In this document: one piece after another, positions 30,812 to 41,084 of the stretch
Position numbering within the stretch: the first letter of the stretch is position 1
How the letters are laid out: the number at the start of each line of letters is the position of its first letter
Source: Sva-07 sp031430875
Lineage (GTDB): Bacteria; Actinomycetota; Acidimicrobiia; Acidimicrobiales; Ilumatobacteraceae
Direction: 5' to 3'
Assembly: GCA_031430875.1 (NCBI GenBank)
Contig: JANPCI010000489.1
Span: 1-47,436, forward strand
DNA: 47,436 nucleotides
The notes under the pieces: model-generated
Databases searched by the model: none
What the model was told of the DNA's origin: nothing
What the model saw: only the letters and a program-made list of their open reading frames with translations
Made by a program: the position numbers and the translations under genes

Positions 30812-33800
30812 ATGAGCGGGATTTTCAATGCGATCGAACTGATCATTTCGGCCAACAACGGTCAGGCCATCACTGGGGTTCGGGCCGTGAACCGGGAAGT
30901 GCAGTTGCTCGGCAAGGATCTCGACGCGGTCGGTTCGCGATCGGGTGTCGGCATGTCGAAGGCTGCCACGCAGATCGAACGTGAAACGAAACGGATCGCG
31001 GCGGCGCAACTCAAACTCCAAGAAATCCAAGAAGACATTGCCCGCAAGGAAATTGCCCGCAACGCGGCACGCCAAATCCAGTTCGACATCGACGACACGC
31101 GCCTCGAAGGCCGCAACCCGAACTCGAAAGGCGCGCGGCTCATCAACCTCGGGATCGACAAGCGTGACGTCACCGAGTTCGCGGCCGACGAGACCGAGCG
31201 GGTCAAGATCGGACGTCAGGTCGCAGCGACCCAAGACGAGATCACGGAGGCGACGCTTCGCCGAGCCGCGGCGGAACGTGCACTCGCCGCCGAAACCACG
31301 GCTTCGTCCAGGGCGACGCTCCTGGCCAACGGTGCCGCGAAAGGCGGACTGTTGGCGATCGGTGTCGGCGTGGCCGTGTCTGCGGCGGCTGCGTCGAAGT
31401 TCGACGAGACGATGCGGAACGTCAACTCGATCCAGATCCAGGCAGGCGAATCGGCCCAGGCGTCGTCGGAACGATTCAAAGAGCAGTCCGACGCGATCAC
31501 CGCACTGTCTCGCACGGTGCCGCAGTCGGCAAACAGTCTCGCCGAAGGTCTCTACGAGATCGCGTCGTCAGGTTTCCAGGGCGCCGACGGTCTCCGGGTG
31601 CTCGAGGTCGCAGCGAGAGCAGCGACGGCCGGTGTTTCCGACACCGATACTGCGGCGAAAGCGATCGTGTCAGTGCTCAACACGTTCGGGCTTTCGGCGG
31701 CGTCGGCCGGCGACGTGTCCGACACGCTGTTCCAAACCGTGAAGGACGGTGTCATCCGTTTCGACGAGCTCGCCACCGCGTTGAACTACTCGGTGAACGC
31801 TGCGTCGACCGCAGGGATCTCCTACGGCGAGATGGGTGCTGCACTTGCCACACTGACCCGCAACGGCGTCCAGGGGGCACGTAGCGGCGTGATTTTCGCG
31901 AACGTGATAGCGAAAATCATCACCCCGTCGAAGCAGCTCGCAGCACTGTTCCGTGCCAACGGGTTCGAGTCGGGCGCAGCGGCGCTTCAACAACTCAAGT
32001 TGGCCGGCGTGATGGAACTGATTCGCACCTCGACGGGCGGTGCGGCCGCAGGACTCGCCCAGTTGTTCACGGAGCAGCGAGCCTTCCGGGGTGCCGCGTC
32101 GTTGATCGCGAACGACGGCAAGACGCTGGCCGAAGAAATGGAACGGATCGGCACGTCGACCGGCCGGGCCGGCGCGACGCAACGCACCTTCCAGGAACAG
32201 ATGAAAGCCACGTCGAACCGCATCAGAGTGTCGATCAACGAGATCGCTGCCGATGCGATCAAGATCGGCCAAGCGTTCCTGCCGACCGTCGAGGCTGTCG
32301 TCGCGGTCCTCGCCACCCTCGTCGATGTCCTCGCCGACAACCGGCAGGCCGTCGTGGTTCTTGGCGCATTGCTGGCAGGACAACTCACCAAGGGCTACCT
32401 TGCCGCGGCGCTCGGCGCCGTTGGACTGACGAAGTCGACCGTCACGGCCACGACCGCACTTGTCGCGCAAGGCGTCGCGGCCGAAGGCGCGGCCAAGGCG
32501 ACCGGACTGTTCGCGGGGATTTCCGGAGCGGTCGTCACTGGCGGTTTGATACTCGCGCTCGGCCTGGTTGCCAAGGGCTTCATCGACGCCCGTCGTTCGG
32601 TGAACGACTACATCGCCGACGTCAAAGCCGCCAGCGACACATCAACGACCGCCGGCCTGAACGAAGTCGCCGACACCCTCCAGAAGACACTCACCCTCTC
32701 GGGGCTCTCGTCGAAAAAATCGTTCCTCGGGTTCGGATTCGACCATGGCAACAAGCTCGCCACTCAGATCCGCCAACTTCGACAAGAAGCAGCCCAACTC
32801 GATCTCGTGACGTCCGAAGTAGGGAAAAAGCTGGGTGTCTCGTTCGCCGCCGGCAGTGAGGAGCTCGCCACCTTCCAGCGCAACATCAAGGCCGCAGGGA
32901 AGAGCCTAGAGATCGACCTCTCCAAGCCGATTACGCGTTCGCAACTGAACGAACTGGCTTTGGCCCTGACAAGCGTCACGGCGGCGGCCGGGCAAGCACC
33001 GGCCGTGCTCGGCCAGCTCGGTGTGAACTTCGATGAGCTTGCCGCGAGCGTAGAGAACTCGACGCTCGAGGTCATCAAGTTCTCTGATGCCGCCGCAAAG
33101 GCGTTCTCGCAGGATTTCAAGATCGTCGCCGATTTCAAGTTGCCCGACCCGAAAGAGTTGGACGACAAGATAGCTGCGGCACGCCAGAAGATCGTCGACA
33201 TCCAGCAAGAAAAGGCCGACGTCGCAGCGGCACGCGATGATGCGCGATCGAAGAAAGAGTCGGACAAGCGGATCAGCCGTCTCAAAGCCGAGTTGGCTGC
33301 GGTCGATGCGCTTTCGAGCAAAGCGCCGCACCGGACGTTCGAGTCGGCGATTGCTCAAGGTCTGACCCTGACCGAAGCGTACAAGGCGGCAGCGAAGTCA
33401 CAGGACGACCAGTCTGACGAGCGTCGGGCGGCTCGACGCAAGAAACTGGAGCAGCGGATCTCGGATGCGGAAGGGAACCGTGACAATCCGCGAGTGAATC
33501 CGGCTGATGCTCGGCGCGACGCCCGCCTCAAAGTGCAGGAACGCGAGGCCAACAAGTCGCTGAACGAGCTCCTGGAACAGAAGAAGCCCGGGGCTGCGTC
33601 GAAGGCTCTGAGTGCCCAACTCGATGCTGACGTTGCGCTCGCCGAGAAGTACCCGAAGCTGATCGCCGAAGCTGTCGCTCGCAATTTGAATCCGAACACG
33701 CTCGACGAGATTCTCCAAGCCGGACCCAAATCGGCCACCGACACGCTCACGGCCCTGCTCTCAGATTCGTCGCAGAAAACGATCAACCAGCTCAACGACA

Positions 33801-34501
33801 CCGAGGAGAGGCTGCGAGCTGGGACTGAGAAGATCCGTGAGCTCGGCCGGATACGCGCATTGGCGTTCACCCCGGTTGCTGGCGACGAGCTCGGCGCGCT
33901 CGATCGCCGAAAGGCCGACTTCAAGACAGCCGTCTCCATCTCGGAGCTGCTTTCCCAACAGCCGAAGGTCGGCCCGAGGCTGAATAGCGCAACGATCGCC
34001 AAGCTCCTTGGGATCACGTCGGCCGAAGTAGGCCGTGTGACAAAGGAATTCGCCATTTTCCCTTCCGACATTGCCACGCCCGCCAGCGACATCGAGAAGA
34101 AAGCCAACTTCGGACAGACAGCGTTGGCTCTGGGCGCCAACTCTGCGATGCAGATTCGAGACTTGTTGGGACAGGCCGCTGGAATCACGTTCAATAACCT
34201 GGCGAAATTGGGGTTCCCGGTCACTGCGGCACCGGCGTATCAGATCCCTACAGCGATCGGTGGCGCAGGTCCGTTAACGCCGAAGTACCCGTCCACTCCC
34301 CTGCCTGTCACGGCGAGCCTCCCGACGACGAGGGTGCTGACCGCGACGAGCCCGGGGGCGAGGATGCCCCAGTCGGTGTCGATCAAGAACGAGACCAACT
34401 TCAACGGGCCGGTGCAAGGCACCACGCCGGAGCAGGCCGCGAAGTGGGCGAAACAGCAATTCCGGATCGCTTCGACGACTGGCCGTAGGGGTCCGCCATG
34501 A
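30812..34501 (+). CDS. tape measure protein
   Basis: 1229 residues, the longest gene. Residues 30-170 coiled-coil; 190-215 hydrophobic; 200-500 match the phage tail tape measure core (SKFDETMRNVNSIQIQAG, VPQSANSLAEGLYEIASSGF, LFRANGFESGAAALQ). Membrane-like helices at about 500-590 (AVVVLGALLAGQL, VVTGGLILALGLVAKG). The rest is coiled coil. Sets tail length, here likely around 180 nm by the usual residue-to-length ratio. GAGGTGAA is upstream of the ATG. Confidence 0.9.
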   Translation: MSGIFNAIELIISANNGQAITGVRAVNREVQLLGKDLDAVGSRSGVGMSKAATQIERETKRIAAAQLKLQEIQEDIARKEIARNAARQIQFDIDDTRLEGRNPNSKGARLINLGIDKRDVTEFAADETERVKIGRQVAATQDEITEATLRRAAAERALAAETTASSRATLLANGAAKGGLLAIGVGVAVSAAAASKFDETMRNVNSIQIQAGESAQASSERFKEQSDAITALSRTVPQSANSLAEGLYEIASSGFQGADGLRVLEVAARAATAGVSDTDTAAKAIVSVLNTFGLSAASAGDVSDTLFQTVKDGVIRFDELATALNYSVNAASTAGISYGEMGAALATLTRNGVQGARSGVIFANVIAKIITPSKQLAALFRANGFESGAAALQQLKLAGVMELIRTSTGGAAAGLAQLFTEQRAFRGAASLIANDGKTLAEEMERIGTSTGRAGATQRTFQEQMKATSNRIRVSINEIAADAIKIGQAFLPTVEAVVAVLATLVDVLADNRQAVVVLGALLAGQLTKGYLAAALGAVGLTKSTVTATTALVAQGVAAEGAAKATGLFAGISGAVVTGGLILALGLVAKGFIDARRSVNDYIADVKAASDTSTTAGLNEVADTLQKTLTLSGLSSKKSFLGFGFDHGNKLATQIRQLRQEAAQLDLVTSEVGKKLGVSFAAGSEELATFQRNIKAAGKSLEIDLSKPITRSQLNELALALTSVTAAAGQAPAVLGQLGVNFDELAASVENSTLEVIKFSDAAAKAFSQDFKIVADFKLPDPKELDDKIAAARQKIVDIQQEKADVAAARDDARSKKESDKRISRLKAELAAVDALSSKAPHRTFESAIAQGLTLTEAYKAAAKSQDDQSDERRAARRKKLEQRISDAEGNRDNPRVNPADARRDARLKVQEREANKSLNELLEQKKPGAASKALSAQLDADVALAEKYPKLIAEAVARNLNPNTLDEILQAGPKSATDTLTALLSDSSQKTINQLNDTEERLRAGTEKIRELGRIRALAFTPVAGDELGALDRRKADFKTAVSISELLSQQPKVGPRLNSATIAKLLGITSAEVGRVTKEFAIFPSDIATPASDIEKKANFGQTALALGANSAMQIRDLLGQAAGITFNNLAKLGFPVTAAPAYQIPTAIGGAGPLTPKYPSTPLPVTASLPTTRVLTATSPGARMPQSVSIKNETNFNGPVQGTTPEQAAKWAKQQFRIASTTGRRGPP

Positions 34502-35979
34502 CCGTTCACGCCCTCGCATGGGATCTGAACATGACGTCGCTCGTCGGGTGTTTCAGCGCGTTCACATTCCCGGCGTCCGTCGCCTTGGACACTTTCCAGT
34601 TCACGATCACGGTGCGCCGGCCGACGAGCCAGATGAAGACGAACGGGATCGTGCTCGTGATGAACCCTGGGATCGTCCCGGCCACTCATGCGTCGTTCAA
34701 CATTCCCGTCCGCTCGCTCGCAACGACGTACGCGGCGATGGGCGAAGACGTGAACGGCTGGTCGGGGACGGCGACCGGGAATGCCGACAACTTCACGGTG
34801 GTCGCGTCGATCCTCGTGACCGACTTCTACGCGAACGTCTACAACGCCGCCGGGAAGGTGTTGACGCCCGCATCCGTTTCGGCTTGGGGTTACGGGCTGA
34901 CCGGGCTCCAAAAGGTCGTGCCGATGGTCAAGGATGTCGTAGAGGTCCGCCAGATCGACGTTGCCCTCGACTTCTCGACCTATGTCGATGACGCCAACGC
35001 TGGCACTGCCGAATACGGTCAGGTAAGCGTCGCATTGCCGAAACACGATGTCATCCAGTTCAATCTGACGGTCACGGCGTGCCCTACGGGGTCGTATTTC
35101 GCAGCTCTTGCCTCGTTGCCTCTGTTGCCGTCGAACGGCGGTGTTGGAGACAAGATCTTTCTTCTCGTCCCGACGCCGGCTGTGCCGTTCACATCGTCTG
35201 AGACGGAGATGGGCTTCACGACTTCTGCGTCGGGCGTCCAAGCCCTTTGGACTGCCACATGCACCGCGCAGCTTGCCGACCTTGTCGAGCTCGCCGGGTC
35301 GATCACGCCGTGGCGTGTCGTGGAGGCTGGCCCGGTCGACTGGCAGGACTGGTTCGGTGCTTCCATGCAGTTCCTGGCCGGGGCGTTGCCTGTCCCTCTG
35401 CTGCCGCCTGGGACGGTGACTTGGACGGGGCCTGCACCGACAACAGTGTTTCATGTTGGGGACACGGTCGCGCTTTCGGCGACGATCGTCGTGGCACCGA
35501 CCACGATGGCGTTTCTCGTCAACGGTGTCGTGTTGTCCGAGGATGCGACCGCACCGTTTACTGCCTCATGGGTTCCTTCCACGGCGGGCACGTACACGCT
35601 CAAAGCCCGGGCGTACAACGCTTCCGGGCAGTCCGATTCGGCCGAGTCGGTCGTGACCGTTATCGATGGCCCGACCGTCGCGCATCAGACGCCTGTGGGT
35701 GGCTGGACTGGTGTCGTCGGCCGGGAGAAGCGGCTCTCTGCGATCGTCAGCGCGTCAGGGCCGGCGTCGGTGCAGTTCTTCGTGAACGCCGTGTCGATCG
35801 GAACGGTCACCGCGTACCCGTACACCCTTGAATACGTGCCGCCGTCGGCCGGGACGAAAGCCGTCACGATCCAGGCCACGTCGGGGGCTGTCACGGTGAC
35901 TTCGGCATCGCAAAACCTCATCGTCAGTGCTGCCCCGGCCTACTCCGGCTCGGGCGGCTGGAACAAGGAGCCCGCGTAG
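34498..35979 (+). CDS. minor tail protein with Ig-like domains
   Basis: 493 residues, ATGA overlap. Residues 1-300 are a beta-rich tail domain. Residues 305-390 and 395-480 are two Ig-like repeats: PTTMAFLVNGVVLSEDATAPF with YTLKARAYNASGQ, then GPASVQFFVNAVSIGTV with KAVTIQATSG. Such domains in tail proteins bind cell-surface carbohydrates. Likely distal tail or adhesion. Confidence 0.7.
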   Translation: MTVHALAWDLNMTSLVGCFSAFTFPASVALDTFQFTITVRRPTSQMKTNGIVLVMNPGIVPATHASFNIPVRSLATTYAAMGEDVNGWSGTATGNADNFTVVASILVTDFYANVYNAAGKVLTPASVSAWGYGLTGLQKVVPMVKDVVEVRQIDVALDFSTYVDDANAGTAEYGQVSVALPKHDVIQFNLTVTACPTGSYFAALASLPLLPSNGGVGDKIFLLVPTPAVPFTSSETEMGFTTSASGVQALWTATCTAQLADLVELAGSITPWRVVEAGPVDWQDWFGASMQFLAGALPVPLLPPGTVTWTGPAPTTVFHVGDTVALSATIVVAPTTMAFLVNGVVLSEDATAPFTASWVPSTAGTYTLKARAYNASGQSDSAESVVTVIDGPTVAHQTPVGGWTGVVGREKRLSAIVSASGPASVQFFVNAVSIGTVTAYPYTLEYVPPSAGTKAVTIQATSGAVTVTSASQNLIVSAAPAYSGSGGWNKEPA

Positions 35980-35981
35980 CC

Positions 35982-36434
35982 ATGCCCCTCATTACCGTCT
36001 CCGCTCTCGTCACCAGAACAGAACTTGCCCTTGCCGCGCTGCAACTTGAGACTCCGAATTACTGCCGCGTTGTTGAGCACGGCCCCGGCACCTTGCAGTT
36101 CCGCACGACGTGGGTTGAATCGCCATTCGCACACGGCAAATATCCGACCGCATCGGTGAAGGAACTGACGAGGATGCCGTTGCGGGTGAGGATCCTCGGC
36201 ACAACGCAAGCCGAGTTGAGCACCCGTCTCGACGAGCTCTATGACTGTTTCAGTCAGTTCACATACGAACTCACGGTGAGCCTCAACGGGACCGTGCACA
36301 AGTGGACGTGCTGGTCTGCGGACATTACTCCCGGTGAGAGCGGCGTATTCAACAAGGTCTTCTTGCACAACTTCTGGCAGGACGTCGTGCTCGACATCCC
36401 GCGCCATCCGATCCCGATCACAGGGGTGTACTAG
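35982..36434 (+). CDS. minor tail protein
   Basis: 150 residues, beta-rich, with YDCFSQFTYELTVSLNGTVHKWTCWSAD. Between the Ig-like protein and the hub, it resembles distal-tail proteins in place and size. Family not proven. Confidence 0.6.
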   Translation: MPLITVSALVTRTELALAALQLETPNYCRVVEHGPGTLQFRTTWVESPFAHGKYPTASVKELTRMPLRVRILGTTQAELSTRLDELYDCFSQFTYELTVSLNGTVHKWTCWSADITPGESGVFNKVFLHNFWQDVVLDIPRHPIPITGVY

Positions 36435-36436
36435 CC

Positions 36437-38431
36437 GTGCCATTCCAACCAGCACCTACCTGGGATGCCGATCTCGTTCCGCCGGCTGGATTCGTCGAGG
36501 TCCGTCGCACATCGAAAGTCTGGCCCTCGCCGATCGTTGAGCCGTTCACCGGACGAGTTATCAACTGGGATACCCCGCAATCAGAGCAGCACGGGTTCTG
36601 CGGCTACGCACAGATCCGGATCAACGGCGTCGACGTGACTTGGCTCGAAGCCGGCGACGGCGGCCCGATGACGCCTACACAGATCGTCTCGTGGGAACAC
36701 GCCGAACCTTTCGACGATGCGTTCGCGGTGATCAACTTCCCTACAATTTGGCCGTGGGATCCTCTGCCCGACTGGCTCATCGAGGGATGCGACGTCGACA
36801 TCATTTGGCGCGACGCCGTCGACCGGACATTGTTCGAAGGGCTGTTCATCTCGGAAGAAAACATCGTTCCCGGACCGTCAAGCCTGACGATCCATTGCAT
36901 CGGAGCTCTCTACCAGCTCGACCTTTTCGTCGAACCGCCGCCGATCCGGCGCCGCGACCGCAAAGTCAACGACGCCATCAAAGATCTCGTCACCGATTCG
37001 CGTCGGTCGACGCGCATCACCCCGCCCTCGGGTTATGCGGACGTGCAGAAAGGGACGGTCGACCCGATCACTCACGTCGTGACGTTCACGCCGATCAAGA
37101 CGGACCGCATGGGATCATTCGACTCGGCGTTGACCGGTGCCGCCGCCGACCTTCTCGCGTATGCCCGCACGTCGAGCTCGAGGGATTGGACGATCATGAA
37201 AGACCCGGGACGGGTGATGACGATCAAAGAAAAGACGCTCCCGATATCCGGTGTCATCGGCTGGACCGTTGCGGCTGGTGCGCCCGGAGTGCAGGCACAA
37301 CTCGCACGGGACTTCCTTTCAGCACCCACGGCGATCTTCGCCGAGGGCACCGCACCCGACGGCTGCCGGTGGCGGAACATGAAAACGCCGGCCTACACGG
37401 CCGCCACGCTTCCCGCGGACGATCGCGACCAGACAGACCAGGCACGCGTCTTGCCGGTCGCCGAGAACTTCTTGACCCAAGCATGGCGATATTTGCCCGA
37501 CGGAACGATCCTTGGAACAAACCCGTTCTTCGACCAAACCATCCTCCAGGTCGAGAAGTTCGTCGCCGCCGGGGAACGAATCAAGCTTGACGAGTTCGCG
37601 TCGGCCGCTTCACTCGATCTGATTCGCGGCTGGCCCGCAAAATACCGGGGCACGATCACGCTCGACGACGACCCGGAAGAAGGACACCGCCGCTGGATCC
37701 GGGCCGGCTCCAATATCCGGTTCAAGTATTTCCGTGGCCGCGCTGACGGTGTGGTCTTCCACATCTCGAACGTTTCGGTGGACAACCTGACCGGAACCGT
37801 GACGCTCACTGTCGACGAGAACGCCCACGACTTCACCCAAGTCGACGCGCTCATCGCCCGAGTCAAAGACGCCAACGACGCCGCCAACCGTGGCCTCCGG
37901 AACCAGCGCGCCTCGCAGCAGGTGCTCGAGCAGTTCGCCACATGGGACTGCGAAGCGAGTGGCGGAAGGATCGCGCCGTTCTCCAGTGTGGCCGGGACGT
38001 GGAAAGTGGTGCGGTTCGGTGCAGGGGAGCTCGGCACGATCGTCCGTTCCGAGTTCAAAGCGTCGATCCCGACCCGATTCTCTCTGGCCGTGTTCGGCTA
38101 TCCGGTTGCTGCGGCCACACTCCAGGCGGCAGGCAATCCGTTAACAACAGCCGGGTTTTGGCAGGACTGGACGTCGGACGAAACGAAGCGCCCACTGATT
38201 TCGTGGGGCGGGATGCTCGTTACCGGCATCGTCGACTCGGCCGGTTTCTATCCCGGACTGGAAAGCGAAGGCCAGTCACCGTCGGGCCTGTTCCTCGACG
38301 ACGGGGCATGGAAGTTCGAGTCGACCAAATCGCCGTTCCTGTGGCTCGCTTGCTACACGGAGGATTCGTGTGTCGTCCGGGGCGGCTGGACCGACCCGCT
38401 TTACCGTGCGTTCCGCATCGGTGTCGCCTGA
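36437..38431 (+). CDS. minor tail protein, tail hub-like
   Basis: 664 residues from GTG 36437. N-terminal half resembles the tail-hub proteins of actinophages: QIRINGVDVTWLEAGDGGPM, WEHAEPFDDAFAVINFP, LFEGLFISEENIV. The middle continues the hub (KYRGTITLDDDPEEGHRRWIRAGSNIRF). C-terminal 170 residues form an extra beta domain with Trp-rich ends, possibly host-contacting. No peptidase motif seen. Confidence 0.75.
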   Translation: MPFQPAPTWDADLVPPAGFVEVRRTSKVWPSPIVEPFTGRVINWDTPQSEQHGFCGYAQIRINGVDVTWLEAGDGGPMTPTQIVSWEHAEPFDDAFAVINFPTIWPWDPLPDWLIEGCDVDIIWRDAVDRTLFEGLFISEENIVPGPSSLTIHCIGALYQLDLFVEPPPIRRRDRKVNDAIKDLVTDSRRSTRITPPSGYADVQKGTVDPITHVVTFTPIKTDRMGSFDSALTGAAADLLAYARTSSSRDWTIMKDPGRVMTIKEKTLPISGVIGWTVAAGAPGVQAQLARDFLSAPTAIFAEGTAPDGCRWRNMKTPAYTAATLPADDRDQTDQARVLPVAENFLTQAWRYLPDGTILGTNPFFDQTILQVEKFVAAGERIKLDEFASAASLDLIRGWPAKYRGTITLDDDPEEGHRRWIRAGSNIRFKYFRGRADGVVFHISNVSVDNLTGTVTLTVDENAHDFTQVDALIARVKDANDAANRGLRNQRASQQVLEQFATWDCEASGGRIAPFSSVAGTWKVVRFGAGELGTIVRSEFKASIPTRFSLAVFGYPVAAATLQAAGNPLTTAGFWQDWTSDETKRPLISWGGMLVTGIVDSAGFYPGLESEGQSPSGLFLDDGAWKFESTKSPFLWLACYTEDSCVVRGGWTDPLYRAFRIGVA

Positions 38432-39762
38432 TGGGCAAAATCGATGTGTTCGCCGGCGCCGCGTACGACATCGGCGCGCTGTACGACGGCTTCGGGATGG
38501 CCGACGGTATCGGCTTGGCAGCTCGTGCCCGTCAGCGCCTGTGTTTGACGAAGACGTCCACCGGATTTGTGTTCTCTGACGCTCTCGGGTGGACCACCGA
38601 TATCGACCCGTCCCTCGGCACCTTCGTCTGGTCGGGGTATACATATGGCCCGCCGTTTACCGAAAACAGACCGGACTTACTTGGTTTGCGTGGTGCGATC
38701 CGAACGTGCTCCCTCGCCGGTGCCAACGTCGCCACGATCCACGACGACCTCACGCTCGGCTACCACAACGACGCGTTCTACACGTACAAGACCAACGGAT
38801 TTGGCGAACACTACGAAGTGACCCTCTGGTCCGCGAGCAACACCATGACCGGTGGTCCAGTCGAAATTGGCGACGAATACTGGTTCACGACTTGGGACGA
38901 AGTAATCCCCGCGTCCGCGTATTCGATCCCTGGGACGACGATCACCGGGTTCTCTTCGCCGCCGACACTTCCGTGGGTTGGAGTTCTGAACGGGTATGGA
39001 TACGGCCACGAGTATTACAACTCCGTTCGAGCCGTGCACAAGACGACGAACGTACGCCGTCTCGTCTATCAAACGACGGTCGCGGCGCCTGGTGGCGACG
39101 CCGATCCTCAGAACTGCATCGCTGCGGCAGACGGCCGGTTCATTGCGATAGACGATCTCGGCAATGTCATATCGGTCAATCCCGACGGCACAGAAGCCGA
39201 AACACGGTTCTCCCTATGGGACGACTTGCTTTACGCAGCGGGCTACTCATCTTCTGACCGCCTCGCAGCGGCGTCGGTGTCATCGGTGATCCAAGGACCG
39301 TCAGGGAAGTTCTACGTCACCTTCAACCGTGGCCAGGTTTATGAAATCGACGACATGATTATCAGCGGCGGCGGTCGACTCTATATCGACTCGCTCGCAT
39401 CAGACGGAATCCCTGGATTCGGAATCGCCACAGGAACGGCGTTCGGCGGGTCCGGTCACCTCTACCAAGCCGCAACGCGATACGACGTAACGTCCGGTGA
39501 CCCGACCATGTACTTCTTGGAATCACCAACGTCGCCTAGACGTGTTGTCGCAAAGCGGACCGGCGTCGACTTCTACTCGTTCGGCACCGGTGCATTTTTC
39601 ATCGACAACAAGGTCTACTTCGACATGAACAACCGCATCCTGGTTGCGTCGTTCGATAAAGGGCGGCTCCGCCAACAACAACAACGCGATGACATCCGCT
39701 CCGAGTCGCGCGACTCGGCGCGTCTCGCGATTCGCCAAGCCCCGAACGGAACGTATCAGTGA
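38431..39762 (+). CDS. tail-tip beta protein, possible receptor-binding
   Basis: 443 residues from ATG 38431 (TGATG overlap). Beta-rich with repeated short blades (DGRFIAIDDLGNVISVNPDG; SGKFYVTFNRGQVYEIDDMI; DNKVYFDMNNRILVASF), a pattern consistent with a beta-propeller. C-terminus is Gln/Arg-rich. A role in adsorption is inferred from position. Confidence 0.6.
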   Translation: MGKIDVFAGAAYDIGALYDGFGMADGIGLAARARQRLCLTKTSTGFVFSDALGWTTDIDPSLGTFVWSGYTYGPPFTENRPDLLGLRGAIRTCSLAGANVATIHDDLTLGYHNDAFYTYKTNGFGEHYEVTLWSASNTMTGGPVEIGDEYWFTTWDEVIPASAYSIPGTTITGFSSPPTLPWVGVLNGYGYGHEYYNSVRAVHKTTNVRRLVYQTTVAAPGGDADPQNCIAAADGRFIAIDDLGNVISVNPDGTEAETRFSLWDDLLYAAGYSSSDRLAAASVSSVIQGPSGKFYVTFNRGQVYEIDDMIISGGGRLYIDSLASDGIPGFGIATGTAFGGSGHLYQAATRYDVTSGDPTMYFLESPTSPRRVVAKRTGVDFYSFGTGAFFIDNKVYFDMNNRILVASFDKGRLRQQQQRDDIRSESRDSARLAIRQAPNGTYQ

Positions 39763-39774
39763 GAATCGTTCTCA
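39760..39774. promoter_or_regulatory. late dyad element 5 (TGAGAATCGTTCTCA)
   Basis: 11 of 14 matches; arms TGAGAA and TTCTCA are perfectly inverted. It overlaps the stop of the previous gene and ends 22 bp before the next start, with AAGGGA in between. Confidence 0.65.
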
Positions 39775-39796
39775 GTATCTACGAAGGGATGCAGTG

Positions 39797-40069
39797 ATGC
39801 CAGAAGCCATTGGACTGTTCGACGACGGAACGCAGCGCGTCATCCGGAACGTCCCCCTCAACCTGCCCGTGACCGCTGCCGTCCTCGGCGCAGCGACAGC
39901 GGAAGACGAAGGATCGGTCAGCGTTTCGTCGCTCGGCGTCGTCCTCACCGTCGTCGACGGATTCTGGCAGCGTGTCGTCGCCGTCAACACCGACGGGCAA
40001 GGTATCGGTCAGTTCCAAGGAACCACCGCGCCAGGCGCAGCCGTCGTCGGCGACATCTGGATTTCCTAG
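39797..40069 (+). CDS. small beta-rich structural protein
   Basis: 90 residues from ATG 39797. Strands VIRNVPLNLPVTAAVLG, GVVLTVVDGFWQRVVAVN and GAAVVGDIWIS. Resembles small head/tail decoration or collar proteins. It may be a fibre-base protein. Confidence 0.55.
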   Translation: MPEAIGLFDDGTQRVIRNVPLNLPVTAAVLGAATAEDEGSVSVSSLGVVLTVVDGFWQRVVAVNTDGQGIGQFQGTTAPGAAVVGDIWIS

Positions 40070-40111
40070 GGCATGGCGCCGCCGTCGTTCCGCTAGGCCC
40101 GAAAATGATAC

Positions 40112-40126
40112 TGATACTCTTTCTCA
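40112..40126. promoter_or_regulatory. late dyad element 6 (TGATACTCTTTCTCA)
   Basis: 11 of 14 matches; shares CTGATAnTCnTTCTCATTC with element 3, both in the same orientation. Centre of an 87-bp gap, 30 bp upstream of the next start. Confidence 0.55.
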
Positions 40127-40156
40127 TTCATCGAGATCGATAACAGGGAGCGCCCG

Positions 40157-40444
40157 ATGGCCCAAGCGACTTTGAGGTTCTGCACGAACCGGCGTTCCGG
40201 ACTCCAGGCGTGGCACGCCGGGATCGACGCAGACGACGGCGACCACTACGAGTTCGTCTTCGACGACCTTGGCGCCGACATCGCAAGGATGATCGAGACG
40301 TACCGGCTGGGCCGGGATTCCGTCGACATCCGCGAAGACGAAGAGTCCAAAGATGTCGAGGAGGTCCTCGCCGCGGCTGGGCGGACGGCCAGGTCGCTCG
40401 CACGATTCACAGCCCCGAAGATCACGGCAATCAAGGAGGGTTGA
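40157..40444 (+). CDS. hypothetical protein in fibre region
   Basis: 95 residues. First half alpha/beta (RFCTNRRSGLQAWHAGID), then helical and acidic (SVDIREDEESKDVEEVLAAAG). AGGGAG upstream. Unrecognised; possibly a fibre chaperone. Confidence 0.6.
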   Translation: MAQATLRFCTNRRSGLQAWHAGIDADDGDHYEFVFDDLGADIARMIETYRLGRDSVDIREDEESKDVEEVLAAAGRTARSLARFTAPKITAIKEG

Positions 40445-40445
40445 G

Positions 40446-41078
40446 ATGCTTTTCAACGACACCGGCCGCAACGCCGCCCTGACCGGCGGGATCGGCAACA
40501 CGATCACCCACATCGGCGCGCAATCCCTCGTCTCGACCGGGACTCTTCCCGACGACGCCGGCTCCCAGGAAGCATCCGGCGGCTCCTACGCCCGACAAGC
40601 CGTCACGTGGGCTGCGGCCGCGGCCGGCATCCGAGACAACTCCGGTTCGCTGTCCATTCCAGTGCCCGCCGGTACGTACTGCACGATCAGTTACCACACG
40701 GCCATCAGCGCAGGCACGTACGTCGGAAACGCACCGATCAACTCGACGATCAAAGGTGTCGGCACCGTCATCGCCGCTGACGTCACCGCCAACACCGTCA
40801 CCTCGGACTCTCACGGTCTCGCGAACACGAACCGTGTGTTCGTCTCCAACCTCGGCGGCGCAGCACTGCCCACCGGCCTCGCCGAAAACATCCTGTACTT
40901 CGTCGTTGGTTCAACGACCGCGACGTTCCAGTTGTCGTTGACCTCGGGCGGCGCCGCCATCGACATCACCGCCACCGGAGAGCTCTACTTCCAGGACTGC
41001 ATCCCGGAAGTGTTCGCGTCGGCCGGCACACTCTCGATCGCAACCGGGGCCCTGGACCTCGACGCTTCGTTCCTGTAA
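40446..41078 (+). CDS. minor tail/fibre protein, actinophage type
   Basis: 210 residues. N-terminus matches a frequent actinophage minor-tail family: FNDTGRNAALTGG, EASGGSYARQAVTWAAAAAG, GSLSIPVPAGTYCTISYH. C-terminal half (TNRVFVSNLGGAALPTGL) resembles a fibre sub-domain. Likely at the tail tip. Confidence 0.75.
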   Translation: MLFNDTGRNAALTGGIGNTITHIGAQSLVSTGTLPDDAGSQEASGGSYARQAVTWAAAAAGIRDNSGSLSIPVPAGTYCTISYHTAISAGTYVGNAPINSTIKGVGTVIAADVTANTVTSDSHGLANTNRVFVSNLGGAALPTGLAENILYFVVGSTTATFQLSLTSGGAAIDITATGELYFQDCIPEVFASAGTLSIATGALDLDASFL

Positions 41079-41084
41079 GTCGAG

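Noticed and set aside
34240..35454. 404-residue minus-strand frame opposite the minor tail protein
   Set aside because: Arg/His-rich antisense shadow without ribosome site or neighbour coupling.
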